The notes beneath the pieces were generated by a model that saw only the letters and a list, made by a program, of their open reading frames with translations, did no database searches and was not told the origin of the DNA. Below are positions 1-5,213 of a stretch of DNA of 5,213 nucleotides, piece after piece. The stretch is from an uncultured Streptomyces sp. GTDB taxonomy: Bacteria > Actinomycetota > Actinomycetes > Streptomycetales > Streptomycetaceae. Numbering within the stretch: the stretch's first letter is position 1; each line of letters opens with the position of its first letter. The DNA is taken from NCBI GenBank assembly GCA_946480485.1, contig CAMLJW010000385.1:1-5213 (forward strand), given 5' to 3'. A program made the position numbers and the translations under genes.

Positions 1-1
1 G

Positions 2-2374
2 CTCGACGACATCCGACGGCTCCGCAACCGGTCGACACACGACGGGTACGACATCAGCGACGAAGACGGGCTGCTGGCGGTCCGCAGGCTCGTGGACGTG
101 CTGGTCTGGTTCACCAACACCGGGAGTGCGGCCCTTCTGGGCGGTGAGCCCGACATGGCGCCCGAGGTGGCCCGCCGTTGCGAGTTCCTCGCCGGGCTGT
201 ACGTCACCCTCGGTTACCGGCAGGCAAAGCGGTTCGTCCTCAGCCCGGACACGGTGTACCAGCTGTTCTGTCGCGAGGCGGGGATGCGGCTGGAGTACGT
301 GGAGTTGATGCTCTCCAGGGACGCTGACGACCTGAGTACTGTCCTGGCCTCCAACGGCGGGGAGCTGTTGCGTACCCGGCTGCCCAAGCTCACCCGGTTC
401 GTCGTCCTGGACGACGACGGAGGTGCGGCACCCGGCGCCCTCCATTCCATGCTGGGGCTGGACTTCCGCATCGTGCGTTACGACGGTTTCGTCGACACCC
501 TCGTCAGTCTCGACGCCCACCTCGCCGATCTCACCTCCATCGACAGCCCGGAGGAGGCGAGGGCGGCTGTCGCCGCGGTGGTGCTGACCACCGACCCGCG
601 CACCGGCGAGTCGAGGATGGAGCAGTCGGGCGATGCGGCGCAGCTCGTGACGCGTCTGGCGCGCGGCAGTGCGAACGTCCTGGTCACCGGTCGTCCAGGG
701 AGCGGCAAGAGTACGCTCCTGCGCTCGCTGGCCGTCAGCCCTGAGATCCGCCGCTTCCGCTTCTACTTCGACCTTGGCCTCAAGCCGAAGGACGAACCGT
801 TCTCCGAGTACGCGGCACGTCTTCTCGCGCCGGCCATGACGTCGGACCGCTCACGCGCCTACGAACTCTTCCTCTATCTCATCCGTTCGGGGACCGCGCT
901 GTGCGTGTTGGACGCCATCGACGAGGGCGTCGAGGAATCAAGCCCGGCTGGTTTCCTGCGGCTCTTCACCGATCTCGCGGCGGTCCTGTCGGCTGAATCG
1001 GCGGTGGTCATGAGTTCACGGGTGTCGTTCCTCGCGGACTCACCCCAGGTTCGTCAGCTGCTGGACAGCGGTGCGGGCCGCTCCGAGCAGCTGGTCGAGC
1101 AGATGTACGCGAACGGCGTCGACCCGTCGCGGGTGCCGCACTTCCATGTCGTACGCCTGGCCGAACCCGAGGCAACCCCTCTTGAGACGCGTCTCACGAC
1201 GACGCTGAACCTTCCCGCAGGGCAGCCGCTCGCGGACACCCTCGGCGCGCACATCGCGCGGGCGCTGGCCGAGCGTGGCCAGCCCGGCCTGGAGGAGCGG
1301 CTGCCCGCCACGTTCGGACATGCTTTCCTCACCGACCGCACCGTGTTCTCCCTCCTCGATATCCACCGGCAGTTGGGTGCCGACGCGTTCACGGACGGGC
1401 GCCTCGATCTCGGCGCGTGTGTCCTCGCTCCGCTGCTGCGGCCCGCCGGGCCCGATCACGTCGCCTTCGTGCACACGGCGTACCAGGAACTACTGGCTGC
1501 CAGGTTTCTGGCCGTGCCGGCGAACCGGGACCTGGCAGCAGACTTTGCCGGCGGTGCCTTCCTCACCGAGCAGGTGCGCGCATTCGTCGCTGGTATGTCC
1601 GGCAGCGCGGAAACGAATGACTGCGTGCTGCCCGCCGGGGCCTATCTGGTCGGGCCGGCCGAACGGCTGCTGATCCGCCGCGTCGAGCGTCCTGTGCGCT
1701 TCGACCGCCATGCCGTGACCGTCGCACGTTACCGCCGCTTTCTCGACGCCCTCGACGCGGACGGCGCCTCGCAGTGGGACCACCCGGATCAGCCGGCGGA
1801 CGTCACCCACCGCCCCTGGACTGACCGGCTGCGGCGGCCCGACTACTTCGACAATCCGCGCTACGACGCCCACCCTGCCATCTGCGTCAGCTGGTGGAGT
1901 GCATACGCCTTCGCCGCGTTCGAAGGCAAGCGGCTGCCGACCTCCCTTGAGTGGGAGGCCGCGGCGCGTGGCACCGACGGGCGTCTCTTCCCCTGGGGCG
2001 ACACTCCTGACAGCACCCGCGTCAACTGCGCGGACACGTGGGTCGGCCGGCCTGTCGTGACGTATCAAGCGTGGTACCAGGACTTCGCAGGCAACGCTGT
2101 CCGGCGGGCAGGGGCGACACCTGCCGATGAACGGCCGGGCAACTGCTCCCCGTTCGGCATCCTCGACATGGTGGGCAACTGCTGGGAGTGGACATCCACC
2201 AGCCTGGACGACCCCGGCGAGGCGGTCATCTGCGGCGGCAGCTACGACAACCCGATGCGTGCGGTGCAGACCAGCAGCAAGGGCATCTACCGAAAGCGCG
2301 GCGGAAGCAACGCGGTCGGCTTCCGGTGCGTGCAGGACCTCGACACATCCGCGACAGAGGAGGCGACAGCATGA
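2..2374 (+). CDS. HEPN-like / NACHT NTPase / FGE-like domain protein (5' partial)
   Basis: This is a STAND-class NTPase, probably a sensor/switch of a conflict system. The frame is open from base 2 with no stop, so the true start lies upstream and 790 residues are visible; the GTG at 92 is internal. Visible residues 1-40 look like the end of a HEPN/DUF4145-type helical domain, with RNRSTH (8-13) fitting R-x4-H. Residues about 45-215 are unassigned. The NACHT domain has Walker A GRPGSGKST (230-238), Walker B LDAIDEG (303-309), a sensor-like VVMSSR (335-340) and the typical distal motif FVHTAYQELLAARFL (489-503). Residues about 542-780 form an FGE/sulfatase-modifying-factor-like domain: RLPTSLEWEAAARG (644-657), FPWGD (663-667), FGILDMVGNCWEWT (718-731), CGGSY (744-748) and terminal GFRC (773-776). 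The two FGE catalytic cysteines after GGS are replaced by N750 and V755, so enzymatic activity is unlikely and ligand binding more plausible. The stop overlaps the next start (ATGA). Domain calls are strong; the biological role is inferred. Confidence 0.9.
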   Translation, partial: LDDIRRLRNRSTHDGYDISDEDGLLAVRRLVDVLVWFTNTGSAALLGGEPDMAPEVARRCEFLAGLYVTLGYRQAKRFVLSPDTVYQLFCREAGMRLEYVELMLSRDADDLSTVLASNGGELLRTRLPKLTRFVVLDDDGGAAPGALHSMLGLDFRIVRYDGFVDTLVSLDAHLADLTSIDSPEEARAAVAAVVLTTDPRTGESRMEQSGDAAQLVTRLARGSANVLVTGRPGSGKSTLLRSLAVSPEIRRFRFYFDLGLKPKDEPFSEYAARLLAPAMTSDRSRAYELFLYLIRSGTALCVLDAIDEGVEESSPAGFLRLFTDLAAVLSAESAVVMSSRVSFLADSPQVRQLLDSGAGRSEQLVEQMYANGVDPSRVPHFHVVRLAEPEATPLETRLTTTLNLPAGQPLADTLGAHIARALAERGQPGLEERLPATFGHAFLTDRTVFSLLDIHRQLGADAFTDGRLDLGACVLAPLLRPAGPDHVAFVHTAYQELLAARFLAVPANRDLAADFAGGAFLTEQVRAFVAGMSGSAETNDCVLPAGAYLVGPAERLLIRRVERPVRFDRHAVTVARYRRFLDALDADGASQWDHPDQPADVTHRPWTDRLRRPDYFDNPRYDAHPAICVSWWSAYAFAAFEGKRLPTSLEWEAAARGTDGRLFPWGDTPDSTRVNCADTWVGRPVVTYQAWYQDFAGNAVRRAGATPADERPGNCSPFGILDMVGNCWEWTSTSLDDPGEAVICGGSYDNPMRAVQTSSKGIYRKRGGSNAVGFRCVQDLDTSATEEATA
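2357..2363 (+). promoter_or_regulatory. Shine-Dalgarno site for the cold-shock-like gene
   Basis: GAGGAGG lies 7 bases before the ATG at 2371, inside the end of the NACHT gene. This strong site decides the start of the second gene over upstream in-frame starts such as the ATG at 2188, which would overlap the NACHT gene extensively. Confidence 0.8.
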
Positions 2375-2637
2375 GCGTTGGCGGGCCGCGTCACGGAACC
2401 ATCGTGGACAGGCGTCCAAGCGGCGGCGGGCTGAGCGGCGCGCTCGGCTCCTACGTCGTCCGGGACGACGAGGACGAGCGGTACTACGGCTTCGACTACC
2501 GGCAGATCGTGACCGAGGGATTCCGGACCATCCGCACCGGCGAACGCGTCCGCTTTCATGTGAGCGCCGAGCGCCCCGACCAAGCGGAGTTCGTCATTCG
2601 CCTCGACCAGCCCGACCCGGCCGAGTACTACCGGTGA
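2371..2637 (+). CDS. Small cold-shock-domain-like (OB-fold) protein
   Basis: This 88-residue protein follows the cold-shock/S1-like OB-fold pattern. It has an initial GTI strand (9-11), a Gly/Ser-rich turn (17-23), a second strand GSYVVRDD (26-33), an aromatic third strand YYGFDY (38-43), and EGFRTIRTGERVRFHV (49-64), which resembles the 'G-F-x-x-L-x-x-G-x-x-V-x-F-x-V' segment of CspA relatives. A closing strand AEFVIRL (72-78) and an acidic, aromatic tail follow. The classical RNP1 (KGFGFI) and RNP2 (VFVHF) motifs are recognisable only by position, although several aromatics remain. It could therefore bind RNA or single-stranded DNA, or act as a protein adaptor. The start is set by GAGGAGG with 7-base spacing. 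It overlaps the NACHT stop by 4 bases (ATGA), and its own stop overlaps a GTG start of the next gene, so all three products should be co-translated. The OB-fold assignment is by pattern only; the role in the system is inferred. Confidence 0.82.
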   Translation: MSVGGPRHGTIVDRRPSGGGLSGALGSYVVRDDEDERYYGFDYRQIVTEGFRTIRTGERVRFHVSAERPDQAEFVIRLDQPDPAEYYR

Positions 2638-3917
2638 ACACTCATGGAGTCCCGGTGCTCGAGAACGTCACAGGGGCACGCCAGGAGCTGACCGTCGTCC
2701 TGCCTGTGCGGCTGCTACGCGTCCCCGCCTGGCCTGAAGGCCCCTTCCCCTTCGAACTGGGCAGCCGCCGCACCGACGCCACGACCCGGTCCACCTACTT
2801 CGCCCCCGCCTCCGCCCGCGCACTGTACGGCGCGCCCGGACGACCGCGTCGCTGGCACCTGCCGCTGGACACCAAGAACGACGGCCTGCACCTGCTGGGC
2901 ATGGAACTTCTCCGTGCGGCCACCGCCCGTAATCCCGAACACGCCCTCGTTGTCCTGCACTTCAGCGTGGAAAGACCGCTGCTGCCCATTCTGCGGGCTC
3001 TCGCCGGACGCCGGCCGAACCCCACCGGCGAGCTGCTCACCGGACCCTTCGACCCAGCCGGACTTCTCGCCGGCGTCGCCGACGTCCGCGATCCCGACAC
3101 GCCGTTCGCCATAGCCCGGCCTTACACCGTCGCCTTCATGACCCCCACGGCACGGCACACGCCCGCCCTCAGAGCCGGCGGCGAAGGGGTGCTGCCCGCC
3201 ACCGCGAGCCAATGGCTGTGGCAACTGGCTTCACGCTCCACACCGGAGGACTTCCCTCTGCCTCCGGAGACCGCCGGCGAACAGCTCAAGGACACCGTCA
3301 GAATCTCGGCAGACTGGAGCGCCCTGGTGCTGCGCCAAGGGGCCGCCTTCCTCGGCCACCGGCCCGACACCGGCGCGGGCGACTTCTTCGAATTCGGCGC
3401 GCTGCACTCCCGTACCGTCTACCTCGACGCCCTACTCCTCGGCTCGCTCCAGCGCGATCACATCGACGAGCTCACCGACGAACTCTCCGAGGTGTTCAAC
3501 TCCTCAAGGCTCGCGCGCCGGGTCGCCACTCTGGAGCGGAACATCGCGGTCTTCCGCAGCACCTACTGGCGACAGCACCTCACCGCACACGGCGCGGCCA
3601 ACGACCTGCTCCTCGCCTTCCAGAACCACCACCGGCTGCCTGCACGTTTCGACGAAATCCTGGCCGAAGCAGCCGACTACAGCAGGCTCGTACAGACCCA
3701 GGAGAGCCAGCAGATCAGCGGAGCCCTGGGCGTCCTCACTATTCTCGGCCTGCCCCTCGGCACGGCCCTCAGCATCCTTCAAGTCCTCGACGACCACTCC
3801 ACAGCACACCTGCTCATCTCGCTCGGGCTGTCGGTCGCCGCCACAGCCGCAGCCCTCACCACACGGTATGGGCGCCTGGTCCTGTCGTCCCTGCGGGGCG
3901 GGGGCGGCAAGGCGTAG
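2634..3917 (+). CDS. CorA-like two-transmembrane protein, putative membrane effector
   Basis: This protein of about 427 residues has no named family I can fix with certainty. The N-terminal ~270 residues look soluble and alpha/beta, with predicted strands such as LTVVLPVRLL and HALVVLHFSV. Residues about 276-362 are highly helical and charged. They lead into two hydrophobic segments, about 363-385 (contains LGVLTILGLPLGTALSIL) and 390-409 (contains LLISLGLSVAATAAAL), joined by a short polar loop with DDHS. A basic tail (RYGRL...LRGGGGKA) follows, suggesting both ends are cytoplasmic. A long helix plus a C-terminal two-helix hairpin is the CorA layout, but the GMN motif expected at the end of the first membrane helix is absent, so Mg2+ transport is not supported. 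The GTG at 2634 forms a GTGA overlap with the previous stop; the in-frame GTG at 2655 has a better ribosome site and would give 420 residues. As a membrane protein encoded with a NACHT sensor, an effector that perturbs the membrane is plausible but inferred. Confidence 0.85.
   Translation: MNTHGVPVLENVTGARQELTVVLPVRLLRVPAWPEGPFPFELGSRRTDATTRSTYFAPASARALYGAPGRPRRWHLPLDTKNDGLHLLGMELLRAATARNPEHALVVLHFSVERPLLPILRALAGRRPNPTGELLTGPFDPAGLLAGVADVRDPDTPFAIARPYTVAFMTPTARHTPALRAGGEGVLPATASQWLWQLASRSTPEDFPLPPETAGEQLKDTVRISADWSALVLRQGAAFLGHRPDTGAGDFFEFGALHSRTVYLDALLLGSLQRDHIDELTDELSEVFNSSRLARRVATLERNIAVFRSTYWRQHLTAHGAANDLLLAFQNHHRLPARFDEILAEAADYSRLVQTQESQQISGALGVLTILGLPLGTALSILQVLDDHSTAHLLISLGLSVAATAAALTTRYGRLVLSSLRGGGGKA
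2646..2649 (+). promoter_or_regulatory. Possible Shine-Dalgarno for the alternative GTG start at 2655
   Basis: GGAG is followed by 5 bases and an in-frame GTG at 2655. The GTG at 2634 has only a weak GAG upstream, but it sits in a GTGA overlap that could work by translational coupling. The start of the membrane protein is thus uncertain by 7 codons. Confidence 0.4.
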
Positions 3918-4008
3918 GACGCTGCGACCGGCACCCACATCAACAGCGACCAGCCCAGCCAGGTCGATACCGCTGCACAGCCGTATCAAGAAGCTGGCCC
4001 CGTCATAT

Positions 4009-4029
4009 CGCCCTGTTTCGCGCCCTGTT
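4009..4029 (+). repeat. 9-bp direct repeat upstream of the DNA-damage-type promoter
   Basis: CGCCCTGTT occurs at 4009-4017 and again at 4021-4029, a 12-base period. The second copy ends two bases before the promoter motif. It could be part of an activator or repressor site, or chance in GC-rich DNA. The rest of the 143-base gap (3918-4060) shows only weak 5-bp inverted repeats (CGACC/GGTCG at 3947-3966) and no convincing terminator. Confidence 0.4.
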
Positions 4030-4031
4030 GA

Positions 4032-4054
4032 GTGTCAGTGGTCGTTCCTATCGT
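4032..4054 (+). promoter_or_regulatory. PafBC / RecA-NDp type DNA-damage promoter
   Basis: The known actinobacterial LexA/RecA-independent damage promoter is TTGTCRGTG-N8-TANNNT. Here GTGTCAGTG (4032-4040) matches 8 of 9 positions, the spacer is exactly 8 bases (4041-4048), and TATCGT (4049-4054) matches the -10 fully. Transcription from this -10 would begin about 4060-4062, at the ATG of the next gene, so the mRNA is predicted to be leaderless. The GGAGGA directly abutting the ATG is too close to serve as a normal ribosome site, which fits that reading. In mycobacteria such promoters are activated by PafBC after DNA damage. The motif match is seen directly; induction here is inferred. Confidence 0.75.
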
Positions 4055-4060
4055 GGAGGA

Positions 4061-5213
4061 ATGGCGAACGGGGTGTGGCACACCGGATATGGCATAGAGA
4101 TCAATCTGTCGTTACCCGATCTCGGGCACCCGGGCTGTCCGGAGCTGCTCGGCGAGATCACCGCGAGCGTGACCGACCGAGACCCGCAACTGCTCGAATG
4201 CTTGGCGCACCACGCGGGGCGGGAGTGCCAGTCGGAGACAGGCGGGAAGTCTCCGTGGATGTTCATCCGTCGAGGCCGGGTGGGAGGCCGTAGGCCCCTG
4301 GTTGCCTCTCACCTGCCGGTCACACATAAGCCGACCCCGGCGGAGAGTGCACAGCACAAGGCCACGAAGGAACGGGTCGTCGAGACGGCCGCGCGGTGCG
4401 GGCTGGACTCGGAGGCTGAGGTTCCCTAGCCAACCGGCGGAGCGTCACGGACGCCGTCGTCACCGGTCCTGGCGGCCTACGGATCGGCTGGGAGATCCAG
4501 TACCACCACCTCAGCCCCAGCAGCGTGCACCGCCGCTCGGTCAATGCCGTGGAGCACGGCATCACGCCCTTGTGGGTGGCGAAGGACCGGACGGCTTCCC
4601 TGATCGACCGTGCGCCGTGGGCGCGCGTCGACGACATGCCGTGGAAGGACATCGCCGACGGCAAGGAGATGGTGATCCGCGGTGGGTACCGCCACCTCCA
4701 GGTCTGGAAGTGCGTACCGAGCAGCGACCGCCACTGCCTCGTCAGCGAAGGTGCCGGTCACTTTGGCGCGATTCACGCCGACTGGTTCGTGCCCGCGCTG
4801 TGCGTGCCCGAGAAGAAGCCGGTCTACATCGAAGACCTGGTCTTGCAGAGCGCCACGGGGGAGAGCGTCCCGGTCTACGTGCCCAGCCGCGGCAACGGCC
4901 GGGCCGGTCGGCACATGTGGGTGTCGGCGGACGACCGCACACTGTGGGAGGAGATCGTCGGTGAACGGACGCCTCTTCCCCCAGCCTCGGCCGATGAGGA
5001 CGACGACGTGATCACCTTCGCCGAGCAAGAGATCGACCGTACTTGCCGGGCAGGAGAAGAAGGCTGGTTCGTCAGTGATGCCCGGCCCATTCGCGACCTA
5101 GGCCAGCCGACTGGCGGCTTCACCCTGCCCCGCATGCCCGTGCAGGGCTCTCGTGATCCGATGCGGATCACCCCAGTCGAGCGGGCCGCCGCCTCCGCCG
5201 CGCTGGGATGCCC
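4061..5213 (+). pseudogene. CoiA-like nuclease-family protein, frameshifted and 3' partial
   Basis: Reading starts at ATG 4061 and runs 122 codons (MANGVWHTGYGIEINL...) to TAG 4427-4429. The matching continuation is one frame back (-1) and stays open without a stop from 4420 to the window end. Joined, they give about 384 residues. The 5' part has the HKATKE segment (99-104) that precedes the nuclease core in CoiA relatives. The 3' part has TDAVV (Asp codon 4450), GGLRIGWEIQ (Glu 4492, Gln 4498; a D...E-x-Q PD-(D/E)XK-type signature), then RRSVNAVEHGITPLWV and APWARVDDMPW. This resembles the 'competence protein CoiA family' proteins of Streptomyces, from memory rather than from a search. Because the other frames are closed, the lost base lies within about 4420-4427, probably in the CCC before TAG. 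The 3' part lacks its own start codon until GTG 4525, inside the conserved region, so it is not a separate gene. The last visible residues (ERAAASAALGC) are probably near the C terminus. It has its own damage-type promoter and a TTA codon, so it is not part of the upstream operon. Confidence 0.8.
4112..4114 (+). other. In-frame TTA leucine codon (bldA-type)
   Basis: Codon 18 of the CoiA-like gene is TTA (Leu in NLSLPDL). In Streptomyces TTA is decoded only by the bldA tRNA, so translation may be delayed to late growth. TTA codons are also common in recently acquired genes. I noticed no in-frame TTA in the three upstream genes. Confidence 0.7.

Noticed and set aside
92..94. GTG at 92 as the start of the NACHT gene
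   Set aside because: The same frame is open to the window edge and encodes a HEPN-like R-x4-H segment before 92, so this GTG is an internal Val codon.
2230..2340. Possible variable region of a diversity-generating retroelement in the FGE-like domain
   Set aside because: FGE/C-type-lectin domains can be such targets and this stretch has several AAC/AGC/AAG codons, but I found no template repeat and no reverse transcriptase in the window.
1490..2419. 309-codon open frame on the minus strand
   Set aside because: It lies opposite the FGE-like domain, whose plus-strand protein has clear family motifs. The minus-strand product is Arg/Ala/Val-rich with no recognisable motif, as expected of a shadow frame in GC-rich DNA.
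3947..3966. Possible terminator hairpin after the operon (CGACC/GGTCG)
   Set aside because: The stem is only 5 bp with a 10-base loop and no T-run; too weak to call.
3212..4060. Long plus-strand open frame leading into the CoiA-like start
   Set aside because: It overlaps the membrane-protein gene in another frame and translates to an Arg/Pro-rich shadow. Only the part from ATG 4061 has family-like sequence and its own promoter.
4302..4964. 220-codon plus-strand open frame over the CoiA-like region
   Set aside because: The product is Arg/Pro-rich and low in complexity; the conserved CoiA-like residues lie in a different plus frame.
5072..5081. Second TCGTCAGTG sequence resembling the damage promoter
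   Set aside because: It is inside the CoiA-like coding sequence and has no TANNNT at 8-base spacing.

Overview
The window is GC-rich with codon third positions dominated by G and C. It carries a TTA (bldA-type) codon and an actinobacterial DNA-damage promoter, so it most likely comes from Streptomyces or a close actinomycete. All genes recognised are on the + strand. No rRNA, tRNA, CRISPR array, transposase or integrase was found.

Region 1 (about 2-3917) is a tightly coupled three-gene operon, each gene overlapping the next by 4 bases (ATGA, then GTGA). Gene 1 is cut by the left edge of the window. It encodes a large STAND-type NTPase with the tail of a HEPN-like domain (R-x4-H), an unassigned alpha/beta stretch, a NACHT NTPase and a C-terminal formylglycine-generating-enzyme (FGE)-like domain. 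That last domain has lost both catalytic cysteines, so it looks like a binding module. Gene 2 encodes an 88-residue cold-shock/OB-fold-like protein. Gene 3 encodes a protein of about 427 residues ending in a long helical region and a two-helix membrane hairpin, laid out like CorA but without the GMN signature. The set resembles modular NACHT-based conflict (anti-phage or self/non-self) systems: a sensor/switch NTPase, a small nucleic-acid-binding-like partner, and a probable membrane effector. The defence role is inferred from domain content and coupling.

Region 2 (3918-4060) is a 143-base gap without a convincing terminator. It holds a 9-bp direct repeat and a near-perfect match to the LexA/RecA-independent DNA-damage promoter of actinobacteria (the PafBC-type or RecA-NDp motif). 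Its -10 element sits so close to the next ATG that the transcript should be leaderless.

Region 3 (4061 to the right edge) is a CoiA-like nuclease-family gene, read from ATG 4061 and containing a TTA codon. It is broken by a -1 frameshift confined to roughly 4420-4427. The downstream half stays open in another frame to the window end and contains the nuclease-type D...E-x-Q signature. It is therefore a pseudogene, a sequencing error, or less likely a recoded gene.
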